Shown here: one piece after another, positions 10,888 to 20,134 of the stretch | How the letters are laid out: each line of letters opens with the position of its first letter | Position numbering within the stretch: position 1 is the first letter of the stretch | Origin: JAABQG01 sp963726365 | GTDB lineage: Bacteria > Pseudomonadota > Gammaproteobacteria > Burkholderiales > Burkholderiaceae_C | Length of the DNA stretch: 64,000 nucleotides | Assembly: GCA_963726365.1 (NCBI GenBank) | Contig: CAVSCI010000021.1 | Location: forward strand, 1 to 64,000 | Direction of reading: 5' to 3' | Made by a program: the position numbers and the translations under genes | Notes under the pieces: model-generated | The model's database searches: none | The model's input: the letters and a program-made list of their open reading frames with translations, nothing else | Told to the model about the DNA's origin: nothing

Positions 10888-11632
10888 GGCTCAAACAAAA
10901 AACCTCCTGAAAGCATCGTTCGACGCCGGCCGCGAGTTATTGCGTCCCTTGACTTTTCCGGGGACTTCGCTGGCCGGCCCGAGTGGTCAAGACGGCCATC
11001 AGCCCCTGGCCTTGGTGCCAATCCGGTCCATCGGGCCGTCCGAGCGCGAACGGGTGGCCAGTCACTTGATCGCACTGGTGGAGCATGACCGCTACCTGCG
11101 TTTTGGCTACGCCGCCTCCGACGAGCAGATCCATCGCTACGTCACCGGACTCGACTTCGAGCGCGACGACATCTTCGGCATCTACAACCGCAAACTCGAG
11201 CTGATCGCCATGGCGCACCTGGCGTTTTCGGTGGACCCGCAGCGCGCCTCCTGCGCCGAATTCGGGGTGTCGGTGCTGCCCCATGCGCGGGGCCGGGGCT
11301 ATGGCGCGCGCCTTTTTGACCGGGCCGTGATGCACTCACGCAACCAGGGCGTGACCATGATCTACATTCACGCACTGACCGAGAACACCAACATGCTGAA
11401 GATCGTGCGCAAGGCCGGCGCATCCGTGGTGCGCGATGGCAGCGAAAGCGAGGCGCATCTCACGCTGCCGCCGGCCACCCTGGACACGCACGTCAGCGAG
11501 ATCGTCGAAAACCAGTTCGCCGAGGTGGACTATGTGGTGAAGACTCAGACCAAGCGGGTTCACGACTTTCTGGTCGGGGTGCATGATTCGAAGGGCAGTG
11601 CCCCCGGGGCGCACCGCAAGCCTGCCGACTGA
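10886..11632 (+). CDS. GNAT-family N-acetyltransferase
   Basis: 248 residues. The acetyl-CoA-binding core lies at about residues 60-200, with the GNAT motif A loop visible as VLPHARGRGYGARLFDRAV (the Q/RxxGxG/A pyrophosphate loop), followed by a motif B-like LTENTNMLKIVRKAGASV. The C-terminal 50 residues (VDYVVKTQTKRVHDFL) are an extension. The start at 10886 is chosen because the longer ORF runs back through a palindromic promoter-like region. The acceptor, protein, small amine or antibiotic, cannot be deduced. It stands alone, with a 229-nt gap before it. Confidence 0.87.
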   Translation: MAQTKNLLKASFDAGRELLRPLTFPGTSLAGPSGQDGHQPLALVPIRSIGPSERERVASHLIALVEHDRYLRFGYAASDEQIHRYVTGLDFERDDIFGIYNRKLELIAMAHLAFSVDPQRASCAEFGVSVLPHARGRGYGARLFDRAVMHSRNQGVTMIYIHALTENTNMLKIVRKAGASVVRDGSESEAHLTLPPATLDTHVSEIVENQFAEVDYVVKTQTKRVHDFLVGVHDSKGSAPGAHRKPAD

Positions 11633-11722
11633 CGCCGCCCGGCCTGCGATTCGTGGGGCCTGGCAGCGGATTCCGCTATCCTACGGGGTCCGCAACTACC
11701 GCACGTACTGCACCTCCAGGCT

Positions 11723-12598
11723 GTGTCCGACCCTCACCCTGCCCGTCACGCTGACCGCGAAGACAAGCGTACTTTCCTGCAAAAACTGGCCGAATTCATC
11801 CACCCGGGTCCTGACTCGGCGGAGGAACTGATCGAAACGCTGGTCGAGGCGGAGGACAACAAGGTTATCAATGCGGAGAGCCGTGCCATGCTCGAAGGCG
11901 TGATCCGCATGGCCTCGATGACGGCCGGTGACGTGATGGTGGCCGCCCCCCGCATGGATCTCATCGACATCGCGTCTACCTATGAGGCCTTGCTTCACGT
12001 GGTGATCGACACCGCGCACTCGCGTTTCCCGGTGTACGAGGGGGACAAGGAAAACATCATCGGCATCCTGATGGCCAAGGACCTGCTCAAGCTGCAGCGC
12101 GCACCCGAACTCAACATCCGCGCCCTGTTGCGGCCCGCGGTTTTCGTGCCGGAGACCAAGGGGCTGAATGATTTGCTGCGCGACTTTCGCGGGAATCGAA
12201 ACCATCTTGCCGTGGTGATTGACGAATTCGGGCGCACGGCGGGGCTGATCACCATCGAAGATGTCCTGGAGCAGATCGTCGGTGAGATTGAGGATGAGTT
12301 CGACGTAGCCGAGGACGAGGGCGACATTTTCGGCCTGCCTGATCGCAGCTTCCGGGTGAGCGGTGACACCGCCATCGGGCGTATCGAAGAAGCCTTCGGC
12401 GTGAAGCTGGACGGCGTCGACCCGGACGAAAGCTTCGACACCATTGGAGGCCTGATTGCCCACGAAATGGGCCATGTGCCCCGGCGCGGCGAACATCATC
12501 TTCTGGCCGGGCTCAATTTTGTTGTCCAGCACACCAAGGGTGGCGCGGTGCGCTGGTTCAAGGTCTCGCCGGTGGCCGGCCCGGTACGGACAGGCTGA
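11723..12598 (+). CDS. corC: CorC/YbeX-type CBS-domain protein (magnesium/cobalt efflux family)
   Basis: 291 residues from GTG 11723. Two tandem CBS domains (about residues 70-190; MVAAPRMDLIDI and GLITIEDVLEQIVGEI) bind adenine nucleotides. They are followed by a CorC/HlyC transporter-associated domain (about 205-285). There are no membrane helices. Family members lie upstream of lnt in many proteobacteria, as here with 14 nt between them. Proposed roles are Mg/Co efflux support and ribosome or 16S rRNA maturation; the biochemical role is not fixed. Confidence 0.93.
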   Translation: MSDPHPARHADREDKRTFLQKLAEFIHPGPDSAEELIETLVEAEDNKVINAESRAMLEGVIRMASMTAGDVMVAAPRMDLIDIASTYEALLHVVIDTAHSRFPVYEGDKENIIGILMAKDLLKLQRAPELNIRALLRPAVFVPETKGLNDLLRDFRGNRNHLAVVIDEFGRTAGLITIEDVLEQIVGEIEDEFDVAEDEGDIFGLPDRSFRVSGDTAIGRIEEAFGVKLDGVDPDESFDTIGGLIAHEMGHVPRRGEHHLLAGLNFVVQHTKGGAVRWFKVSPVAGPVRTG

Positions 12599-12612
12599 CG
12601 CCTGCCATTTGC

Positions 12613-14220
12613 ATGCGGGCTCGGCTCCTTCCTACTTTCGCGGTGCTGCTGGCCGGGGTGGCGCAGGCGGCCTCCATGGCCATGCCCTTGAATGGTCAGC
12701 CACAGTGGTGGCTTCAGATCCTGAGCCTGTCCGTGCTGTGCTGGCAGCTGACGCGCTGTGCAGAGCAGTTGACCTCCTGGAGCAGCAGCACTTGGAGCGT
12801 CGACGAACGACGACCCGATTGGCAAACCGGCTGGAAAGGCGCTGCCTGGCTCGGGTGGGCCTTTGCCACCGCCTGGCTTGCCAGTACGTTCTGGTGGCTG
12901 TTTGTTTCCATGCACACCTATGGCGGGCTGCCCGCCGCGCTGGCCGTGCTGGCCGTACTGGGTCTGGCAGGCGCGCTGGCGCTTTATTACGCGGCAGCGT
13001 GCGCCTTGTTTTTCAAGCTGTTCTTTGCCCATGCGGATGCCCGGTTGTCCTGGTCTGCCCTGGTCTTTGCTGCACTATGGACGCTGGCGGAGCTGGCGCG
13101 GGGTGTCTGGTTCACGGGCTTCCCATGGGGGGCCGCTGGCTATGCCCATACCGGCGGGCCGCTGGCGGGCTACGCGCCTTGGCTGGGGGTTTACGGCGTC
13201 GGTGCAGTCGCGGCGTGGGCCGCATTCATGCTGGCCGGACTTCTGGCGGGATCAGGCCGCAGCCGCTGGGCCACCGGCCTGTGGCTGGGCATCGTGTTGG
13301 CGCTGGGTCTGGCGGCCCAGTGGTTCGGTCCGGCGTTCACCCGGAGCGCTGGCACGCAAAGCGTGGCATTGCTGCAGGGAAATATCGCGCAGAATGAAAA
13401 ATTTCAGCCCAGCACCGGGGTGGCCGATGCGCTTCGCTGGTACGGGGAGCAACTGCAATCCAACCAGTCCAGCCTGGTGGTGGCCCCGGAAACTGCCATT
13501 CCGATGCTGCCCCAGCAGTTGCCAGACGGCTACTGGGCAGCTTTGCAGGCCCGTTTCGCCGATGGCCGGCAGGCGGCGTTGATCGGTGTGCCGCTTGGGA
13601 GCCACGCCGAGGATTACACCAATGCCATGGTCGGGCTCAAACCCGGCCAGTCCCAGCCTTATCGGTATGACAAATTTCACCTCGTTCCGTTTGGCGAGTT
13701 CATACCGCCGTTTTTCAAGTGGTTCCTATCCATGATGAACATCCCGCTGGGCGATTTCAACCGTGGCACGCTGGCGCCACCTTCGTTTGAATGGCAAGGC
13801 CAACGGCTTGCGCCCAACATCTGCTACGAAGACCTGTTTGGCGAGGAACTGGGCAGACGGTTCGTCGACGAGTTGACGGCGCCGACCATCATGGTCAATC
13901 TCAGCAATATCGGATGGTTCGGCAACACGCTGGCCATCGACCAGCACCTGCAGATCTCCCGCATGCGGGCGCTGGAGTTTCAGCTGCCCATGCTGCGCGC
14001 CACCAACACCGGCCCCACGGTCGTGATCGACCATCGTGGCCAGGTGACGCACAGCCTGCCGCGTCACACCCGTGGCGTGCTCGAGGGCGTGGTGGAAGGG
14101 CGTAGCGGCAGCACGCCGTTTGCGATGTGGGTCTCGCGGCTGGGGCTGTGGCCGGTGTGGTTTCTGTCACTCCTTGTCGTGGCCTTGGCCGCGATCGTGG
14201 CGCGGTCGCGTCGCCGCTGA
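12613..14220 (+). CDS. lnt: Apolipoprotein N-acyltransferase
   Basis: 535-residue inner-membrane enzyme that adds the third acyl chain to the N-terminal cysteine of lipoproteins. About six N-terminal membrane segments (residues 5-235) precede a periplasmic nitrilase-fold domain with the full catalytic triad: E293 (VAPETAIP), K354 (YDKFHLVPFGE) and C404 (APNICYEDL). A last membrane helix closes the protein (WPVWFLSLLVVALAAIV). It forms the conserved ybeX-lnt pair with the preceding gene and is followed by glyQ. Confidence 0.97.
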   Translation: MRARLLPTFAVLLAGVAQAASMAMPLNGQPQWWLQILSLSVLCWQLTRCAEQLTSWSSSTWSVDERRPDWQTGWKGAAWLGWAFATAWLASTFWWLFVSMHTYGGLPAALAVLAVLGLAGALALYYAAACALFFKLFFAHADARLSWSALVFAALWTLAELARGVWFTGFPWGAAGYAHTGGPLAGYAPWLGVYGVGAVAAWAAFMLAGLLAGSGRSRWATGLWLGIVLALGLAAQWFGPAFTRSAGTQSVALLQGNIAQNEKFQPSTGVADALRWYGEQLQSNQSSLVVAPETAIPMLPQQLPDGYWAALQARFADGRQAALIGVPLGSHAEDYTNAMVGLKPGQSQPYRYDKFHLVPFGEFIPPFFKWFLSMMNIPLGDFNRGTLAPPSFEWQGQRLAPNICYEDLFGEELGRRFVDELTAPTIMVNLSNIGWFGNTLAIDQHLQISRMRALEFQLPMLRATNTGPTVVIDHRGQVTHSLPRHTRGVLEGVVEGRSGSTPFAMWVSRLGLWPVWFLSLLVVALAAIVARSRRR

Positions 14221-14361
14221 CGTTCGTCAGGGCGGCAGGATTGCAGCGGACCGCGCCCGCACAGCGGCCAGCCCCGTAAAATCAGTCGTTGACGCAAATT
14301 GCGCGGCGACCCAGCCAGTCCGTCCGGGACCGGACGGCCCAAGCCCTGGACCCTAGTACCC

Positions 14362-15267
14362 ATGCTCACTTTCCAACAAATCATTCTCAAACTGCAGTCC
14401 TACTGGGACGCCCAGGGCTGCGCGCTGCTGCAGCCCTATGACATGGAAGTCGGCGCCGGCACCAGTCACACCGCCACGTTCCTTCGCGCGCTGGGGCCGG
14501 AGCCCTGGAAGGCCGCCTATGTGCAGCCCAGCCGCCGGCCCAAGGACGGCCGTTACGGCGAAAACCCGAACCGCCTGCAGCACTACTACCAGTACCAGGT
14601 GGTGCTGAAGCCCGCGCCGAGCAACATCCTGGAGTTGTACCTCGGCAGCCTGGAGGCGCTGGGTTTTGATCTGAAGAAGAACGACATCCGTTTTGTCGAG
14701 GACGACTGGGAGAACCCCACGCTGGGCGCCTGGGGCCTGGGCTGGGAAGTCTGGCTCAACGGCATGGAAGTGACGCAGTTCACCTACTTCCAGCAGGTTG
14801 GCGGCATTGACTGCCGGCCCATCACCGGCGAGATCACCTACGGACTGGAGCGCCTGGCCATGTACCTGCAGGGCGTGGACAATGTTTACGACCTGGTGTG
14901 GACGGAAGGACTGTCCTACGGCGACGTTTACAAGCAGAACGAGGTCGAGCAATCCACCTACAACTTCGAGCATTCCGACGCCGACTTTCTCTTTACCGCC
15001 TTCACCGCGCACGAGAAGCAGGCCAGGCACCTGATCGAGGTGCAGCTGGCGCTGCCGGCCTATGAGCAGGTGCTCAAGTGCGCACACAGTTTCAACTTGC
15101 TGGATGCCAGGGGCGCCATCAGTGTGACCGAGCGGGCCGCCTACATCGGGCGCATCCGCAACCTGGCCCGCGCCGTGGCGCAGAGTTACTACGAGAGCCG
15201 CGAGCGCCTGGGATTCCCCATGGCGCCGCGCGAGTGGGTGGAACAGATGAAGAAGAAGGTGGCATGA
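14362..15267 (+). CDS. glyQ: Glycine--tRNA ligase alpha subunit
   Basis: 301-residue catalytic subunit of the tetrameric (alpha2beta2) bacterial glycyl-tRNA synthetase. It has the family-typical start MLTFQQIILKLQSYWDAQGC and the class II motifs (ALGPEPWKAAYVQPSRRP, NRLQHYYQYQVVLKP, GGIDCRPITGEITYGLERLA). The ORF runs 21 codons further upstream, but the start at 14362 matches the family. Its stop overlaps the glyS start (ATGA at 15264), so the two subunits are translated together. Confidence 0.98.
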   Translation: MLTFQQIILKLQSYWDAQGCALLQPYDMEVGAGTSHTATFLRALGPEPWKAAYVQPSRRPKDGRYGENPNRLQHYYQYQVVLKPAPSNILELYLGSLEALGFDLKKNDIRFVEDDWENPTLGAWGLGWEVWLNGMEVTQFTYFQQVGGIDCRPITGEITYGLERLAMYLQGVDNVYDLVWTEGLSYGDVYKQNEVEQSTYNFEHSDADFLFTAFTAHEKQARHLIEVQLALPAYEQVLKCAHSFNLLDARGAISVTERAAYIGRIRNLARAVAQSYYESRERLGFPMAPREWVEQMKKKVA

Positions 15268-17414
15268 CCATGACGACGCAGAACCTTCTTGTCGAACTCT
15301 TCGTGGAAGAGCTTCCGCCCAAGGCGCTCAAAAAGCTGGGCGATGCCTTCGCCACGGTGCTGGCGGACCAGCTCAAGGCCCAGGGCCTGACGTCGGCAGA
15401 CACGGCGGTGACATCCTTCGCCTCGCCCCGGCGCCTGGCCGCACACATCAGCCATGTCTGGCTCAAGGCCGAGGACAAGGCGGTGCAGCAAAAGCTGATG
15501 CCGGTGTCCGTGGGGCTCGATGCAGCGGGCCATGCCACGCCGGCGTTGCTGAAGAAATTGCAGGCACTGGGCATCGAACTGGCCGATCTGGGCCCGGCCG
15601 TGGCGGCGCTCAAGCGCGCGCCCGATGGCAAGGCCGAGGCCTTGTTCCACGACAGCCTGATCAGCGGCGCCACGCTGGACACCGGCCTGCAGAAGGCGCT
15701 GGACGAAGCGGTCGCCAGATTGCCGATCCCCAAGGTCATGAGTTACCAGCTTGAGACCGACTGCGAACTGCCCGGCTGGAGCAGCGTGAACTTCGTGCGA
15801 CCGGCGCATGGCCTGGTGGCCCTGCACGGCCCTACCGTGGTGCCCGTCAAGGTGCTGGGGTTGACCGCGGGGAAAACGACGCAAGGTCACCGCTTCGAAG
15901 CCGCGCAGTCGCCTGTCGTGATCGCGGACGCCGACAGCTATGCCGGGACGCTGCTGCGTGACGGAGCGGTCATTGCGAGCTTTGGGGACCGTCGCTTTGC
16001 CATCGTCCAGCAACTCGCGCAGGCCGCGGAGCGACTCGGCCCGGGCTACGAAGTACTGATGGACGATTCGCTGCTGGACGAAGTCACCGCCCTGGTGGAG
16101 CGGCCCAATGTGCTGGTCTGCGGCTTTGAGGCGCAATTCCTCGAAGTTCCGCAGGAGTGCCTGATCCTGACGATGAAGGCGAACCAGAAGTACTTCCCGT
16201 TGCTCGACGCCTCGGGCAAGCTCACCAACAAGTTCCTGGTGGTCAGCAACATCAGTCCGGCGGACGCCAGCGCGGTGATTGGCGGCAACGAGCGCGTCGT
16301 GCGCCCGCGCCTGGCCGACGCCAAGTTCTTCTTTGACCAGGACCGGAAGAAGACGCTTGAATCGCGGGTCGAGGGGCTTGGCAAGGTGGTCTACCACAAC
16401 AAGCTGGGCACCCAGGGCGAGCGCATGGAGCGTGTGCGCGCCATCGCGAAGGCCATCGGCCAGCAACTCGGGGGTGATGTCCTGGCAAAAGCAGCCGATA
16501 CTGCCGCGCGACTGGCCAAGACCGATCTGCTGACCGACATGGTGGGTGAATTCCCCGAACTGCAGGGCGTGATGGGCGGCTACTATGCGCGTCACGACGG
16601 CCTCTCCGAAGACATTGCCTTCGCCATCGAAGACCACTACAAGCCGCGCTTTGCCGGTGACGCGCTGCCGCGCAACCCGGTCGGCGTGGTTGTCGCGCTG
16701 GCCGACAAGTTGGAGACGCTGGTGGGCATGTTCGGCATCGGGAACCTGCCCACGGGCGACAAGGATCCGTTCGCCCTGCGTCGGCACGCCCTGGGCGCGG
16801 TGCGCATGCTGATCGAGAAGGATCTGCCACTGGAGCTGAGCGCGCTGCTCAACATTGCCGCCCGTGCGTTCAAAGGCATTCCTGGCTTTGATTCTGGCCG
16901 CGCCGTTGTGGAGCTGGAAGGCTTCATTGACGACCGTCTTGCCGGCGCCCTGCGCGAGCAGGGCTTCAGCGCCCAGGAAGTCGATGCGGTGCTGGCATTG
17001 CGTCCGCAACGCCTGGGGCAGGTTGGCAAACTGCTGGCCGCCGTGCGTGCCTTCGGGTCGTTACCCGAGGCGCCGGCCCTGGCGGCCGCCAACAAGCGCA
17101 TTGGCAACATCCTGAAGAAAGCCGGCGAGGTGGATGCGCATGTCAATCCGAAGCTGCTGAAAGAGCCTGCCGAGCAGGATCTGTACGCCGTGATGCAGCG
17201 TTTCGTCCCCGAGGCCAACGCTCAGTTTGAAGCTGGCGACTACACCGCCTCGCTGCGCACGCTGGCCGCGCTGCGTGCGCCGGTCGATGCCTTTTTCGAC
17301 GATGTCATGGTCAACGCGCAGGAGATGGACCTGCGGTTGAACCGGCAAGGCCTGCTCAAGAGCCTGCATGACGCGATGAACCGCGTGGCGGACCTGTCGC
17401 GCCTGGCGACCTGA
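15264..17414 (+). CDS. glyS: Glycine--tRNA ligase beta subunit
   Basis: 716-residue tRNA-binding subunit of the glycyl-tRNA synthetase. The start is the ATG at 15264 in the ATGA overlap with glyQ, giving MTMTTQNLLVELFVEELPPK, the usual N-terminus; ATG 15270 is an alternative. The HD-like region (AIEDHYKPRFAGDALP), the TGDKDPFALRRHALGAVR motif and the C-terminal anticodon-binding domain (FFDDVMVNAQEMDLRLNRQGLL) are present. The frame is uninterrupted over 2.1 kb. Confidence 0.98.
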   Translation: MTMTTQNLLVELFVEELPPKALKKLGDAFATVLADQLKAQGLTSADTAVTSFASPRRLAAHISHVWLKAEDKAVQQKLMPVSVGLDAAGHATPALLKKLQALGIELADLGPAVAALKRAPDGKAEALFHDSLISGATLDTGLQKALDEAVARLPIPKVMSYQLETDCELPGWSSVNFVRPAHGLVALHGPTVVPVKVLGLTAGKTTQGHRFEAAQSPVVIADADSYAGTLLRDGAVIASFGDRRFAIVQQLAQAAERLGPGYEVLMDDSLLDEVTALVERPNVLVCGFEAQFLEVPQECLILTMKANQKYFPLLDASGKLTNKFLVVSNISPADASAVIGGNERVVRPRLADAKFFFDQDRKKTLESRVEGLGKVVYHNKLGTQGERMERVRAIAKAIGQQLGGDVLAKAADTAARLAKTDLLTDMVGEFPELQGVMGGYYARHDGLSEDIAFAIEDHYKPRFAGDALPRNPVGVVVALADKLETLVGMFGIGNLPTGDKDPFALRRHALGAVRMLIEKDLPLELSALLNIAARAFKGIPGFDSGRAVVELEGFIDDRLAGALREQGFSAQEVDAVLALRPQRLGQVGKLLAAVRAFGSLPEAPALAAANKRIGNILKKAGEVDAHVNPKLLKEPAEQDLYAVMQRFVPEANAQFEAGDYTASLRTLAALRAPVDAFFDDVMVNAQEMDLRLNRQGLLKSLHDAMNRVADLSRLAT

Positions 17415-17469
17415 GGCGCGGTGCGGTCATGCGCCCCGCGGTTGACGGTTCTCTTTGATAATCGGTGTC

Positions 17470-18024
17470 ATGAAACTAGTCATTCTCGAGCGCGACGGCA
17501 CCATCAACTACGACGGTGCCGAATTCATCACCTCGGCCGAAGACTGGACGCCGCTGCCCGGCGCGCTGGACGCCATCGCGCGGCTCAACCACGCCGGCTT
17601 TCATGTCGTGATCGCTACCAACCAGCCCGGGCTGGGGCGCGGGTTGTTCGATGTGGTCACCCTCAACGCCATCCACGCCAAGATGCACAAGATGTTGGCG
17701 GCGGTCGGGGCCCGGGTTGATGCGGTGTTCTATTGCCCCCACGCGCCGGAGGAAAACTGCCTTTGCCGCAAGCCGTTGCCCGGCCTGTTCGAACAAATAG
17801 GCGAGCGTTATGGCACGGACCTGCAAGGCGTGGCCGCCTGTGGCGACAATGCCGATCACCTGCTGGCGGGCGCCGCGGCGGGCTGTGAGACGCACTGGGT
17901 GCGCACGGGCAGTGTCGCCGCCAGGTTCTCCCATTCGGTGCCCGAAGGCTTTCCGCCCGGAACGGTGGCGCACGCCGACCTGGGGGCTTTTGCGGATGCC
18001 CTGATTGCGCGTGCGGCGCCCTGA
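17470..18024 (+). CDS. gmhB: GmhB-like heptose-1,7-bisphosphate 7-phosphatase, nucleophile Asp replaced by Glu
   Basis: 184-residue HAD-family protein of the GmhB (histidinol-phosphate phosphatase-like) group, which acts in ADP-heptose synthesis for LPS core. Motif II (ATNQPG) and the zinc-loop cysteines/histidine (CPHAPEENCLC) are intact. HAD motif I reads ERDGT at residues 7-11 where the family has DxDG: the nucleophilic Asp is Glu (codon GAG). The late acidic motif GDSxxDL is also changed to GDNADHL. The protein may be inactive or repurposed, unless GAG is a base error for GAC. It lies 55 nt after glyS. Confidence 0.85.
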   Translation: MKLVILERDGTINYDGAEFITSAEDWTPLPGALDAIARLNHAGFHVVIATNQPGLGRGLFDVVTLNAIHAKMHKMLAAVGARVDAVFYCPHAPEENCLCRKPLPGLFEQIGERYGTDLQGVAACGDNADHLLAGAAAGCETHWVRTGSVAARFSHSVPEGFPPGTVAHADLGAFADALIARAAP

Positions 18025-18034
18025 GCCGCGAGCC

Positions 18035-19021
18035 ATGCGCAGCCTGCTGCAGTTCACGCTGGACCTGTTCGACACGGCACCTGCGCCGCTTGTTCCGGCC
18101 TCCACGTCACTGGCCCAGGGCCCCAGCGGCGGAAATTCATCAGTACCTGATGAAAAAGCGACGCAGTCCAGCGTCGAAAGGCCCTATTCAGCTATCAATT
18201 CAGTACCGTCAGAGGGGCCGCCGCCGGAAGCGCTGGACCGTCTGATGACGCCTGCGAGCTTCGGCCATCCGCGCGCAAACCGGGAGGTCGCCTTGGCGGG
18301 TACGCGCGTTGCTTATGAGTTCCGGCGTGGCAAGCGCCGTACCATCGGCTTTTCCATCGGGCCCGATGGCTTGGCGGTGCGCGCGCCCAACTGGGTGCCG
18401 TTGTACGAGGTGGATGCCGCCCTGCGCGACAAAGCCGACTGGATCATCCGCAAGCTCGGCGAGGCGCGGCAACGCCAGGGCCGCATGGAGTCGGCACGCA
18501 TCGAGTGGTGTGATGGCGCGACGTTTCCCTTCTTCGGCGACAACGTGCGTCTTGTGCTGGACCCGCGCCACGGGTTCAAGGGCACGGGCGCGCAACTGGT
18601 GACCACGGAGGCGGGGCCGACCGGCGAGTCCGGGCGCACCTTGCAGGTCGGCCTGCCGCACAGTGCCACGCCGCAGCAGATCCGCGATGCCGCGCAGGCC
18701 TGGCTGATGCGCCAGGCGCACCGCTGTTTCATCGAGCGACTGGATCATTTCGCGCCGCAGCTTGGCGTGCGGTGGAAAAAGCTGAGCCTGTCCAACGCCG
18801 GCACCCGCTGGGGCAGCGCCAGTGCCGACGGCTCGATCCGGCTGAACTGGCGACTGGTGCATTTCCGCCTGCCGGTGATCGACTATGTGGTTGCCCACGA
18901 ACTGAGCCACCTGCGCGTGATGGACCACAGCCCCCGGTTCTGGGACACGGTGGAATCGGTGATGCCCGACTACGGCACCTTGCGCGTGGAACTCAAGCGC
19001 CAGCCGGTGCCGAACTGGTAG
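18035..19021 (+). CDS. YgjP-type metallopeptidase (SprT-like/M48 fold) with an embedded repeat
   Basis: 328 residues. The zinc signature HELSH (H288, E289, H292) followed by HSPRFW is diagnostic of the YgjP/DUF45 family of predicted metal-dependent hydrolases. The preceding segments LSNAGTRWGSASADGSIRLNWRLVHF and VIDYVVAHELSHL are highly conserved. The start at 18035 gives MRSLLQFTLDLFD. Residues about 33-58 are encoded by a dispersed DNA repeat that keeps the frame and forms a Ser/Pro-rich linker between N-terminus and core. The substrate is unknown. It follows gmhB by 10 nt. Confidence 0.9.
   Translation: MRSLLQFTLDLFDTAPAPLVPASTSLAQGPSGGNSSVPDEKATQSSVERPYSAINSVPSEGPPPEALDRLMTPASFGHPRANREVALAGTRVAYEFRRGKRRTIGFSIGPDGLAVRAPNWVPLYEVDAALRDKADWIIRKLGEARQRQGRMESARIEWCDGATFPFFGDNVRLVLDPRHGFKGTGAQLVTTEAGPTGESGRTLQVGLPHSATPQQIRDAAQAWLMRQAHRCFIERLDHFAPQLGVRWKKLSLSNAGTRWGSASADGSIRLNWRLVHFRLPVIDYVVAHELSHLRVMDHSPRFWDTVESVMPDYGTLRVELKRQPVPNW
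18131..18207 (-). repeat. Dispersed repeat copy inside the YgjP-type gene
   Basis: Read on the minus strand this shows TTGATAGCTGAATAGGGCC, then TTTCGACGCTGG, then GCTTTTTCATCA. The copy at 26254 reads TTGATAGCTGATTGTGGCC, GTTCGACGCTGG, ACTTTTTATTCA, so they are clearly the same element. Here it lies inside a coding sequence and is translated in frame. Confidence 0.75.
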
Positions 19022-19044
19022 CCCGGCGAGTCTTTCTCGGTGCG

Positions 19045-20112
19045 TCAGGGCGGCGCGAAGCGGTACACGCCGTCCGGATGCAGCGTGCGTCGAAGGTGGC
19101 CGGCAAACCACAACGCATGCAGGTGGGCGATCGACTCGCCCATGGCAAAGGTCGTCTGGTGCAGGTCGAGCGGGCGTTTGAACAGCACCGGCAGCATGTC
19201 GGCGGCGCTGCCGGGTCGCGCCATACAGGCTTCGAGCACCTCGGCCAGGCGGTCGCGGTGGTGATCGTGGAGCTGTTCGATCCGGGTGTGCAGGCCGCGA
19301 AAGGGCTTGCCGTGCGACGGAAGCGTCAGGGTGCCGACGGGCAGCGCCCGGAATTTGTCGATGGAATCCAGAAACAGCTTCAGCGAATCGGCCTCGGGCT
19401 CCACCTCGTAGACCGCCACGTTGGTGGAAATGCGCGGCAACACCATGTCGCCGCTGATCAGCACCTCCAGTTCGTCACAGTACAGCGCGATGTGCTCGGG
19501 CGCGTGGCCGTAGCCGCTGATGCAGCGCCAGGCGTGCCCGCCGATGCGAACCGTGCGGCCTTCCATCAGTCGGCTGAAGCGGGGCGGCACGTCCGGCACC
19601 ATGCCAGGGTAGTAACTGGTGCGCCCGCGGATTTTCTCGATCGACTCGGGATCAACCAGCCCGTGCGAGGCAAAGAAGCGCGCCGTGCCCTCGCCGCCGA
19701 AACCCATGGTGCTCTTCGAGCCAATGCGTGCCGTGTGGTAGTCGGTTGCGCTGATCCAAAGGGGCGCGTTCCAGCGTTCGCACAGCCAGTGCGCCAGGCC
19801 GATGTGGTCCGGGTGCATGTGGGTCACGATCACACGCAGGATCGGCAGGCCCTCGAGCTGGGTAGCGAAAATTTGCTCCCACTGGGCTTTCGCTTCGTCG
19901 CGGGTGATGCAGCAATCCACCACAGTCCAGCCCTGAACCTTGCCGTCGGGGCCGTCGAGCGCATCGCGCAACAGCCACAGGTTGATGTGGTTCAGCGCAA
20001 AGGGCAGGGTCATTCGGACCCACTTCACACCGGGCGCCACCTCCAGCGTCGTCCCGAAGTCCGGCAGCGCATCGCCTAGAGGGTAGTGAAGTTGCTGCTC
20101 GAGGAGGTTCAT
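19045..20112 (-). CDS. MBL-fold metallo-hydrolase, divergent from liuR
   Basis: 355 residues. The metallo-beta-lactamase motif THMHPDHIG binds two metals, with further ligands in GYGHAPEHI, SGDMVLP and LPSHGKPF. The usual chemistry is hydrolysis of a thioester, lactone or phosphodiester; here a CoA-thioester role is plausible from context. The ORF runs 30 codons further, but the start at 20112 gives MNLLEQQLHYPLGD and leaves the promoter free: TTGACG and TATGAA with a 17-nt spacer lie just upstream, the -35 inside the LiuR-type palindrome. It is therefore probably a LiuR target. Confidence 0.9.
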   Translation of the reverse strand: MNLLEQQLHYPLGDALPDFGTTLEVAPGVKWVRMTLPFALNHINLWLLRDALDGPDGKVQGWTVVDCCITRDEAKAQWEQIFATQLEGLPILRVIVTHMHPDHIGLAHWLCERWNAPLWISATDYHTARIGSKSTMGFGGEGTARFFASHGLVDPESIEKIRGRTSYYPGMVPDVPPRFSRLMEGRTVRIGGHAWRCISGYGHAPEHIALYCDELEVLISGDMVLPRISTNVAVYEVEPEADSLKLFLDSIDKFRALPVGTLTLPSHGKPFRGLHTRIEQLHDHHRDRLAEVLEACMARPGSAADMLPVLFKRPLDLHQTTFAMGESIAHLHALWFAGHLRRTLHPDGVYRFAPP

Positions 20113-20134
20113 TGGCGGGATTTTTCGTTCATAA

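Noticed and set aside
15189..17009. 606-codon minus-strand open frame opposite glyS
   Set aside because: glyS is complete and conserved; codon-position GC bias explains the open antisense frame.
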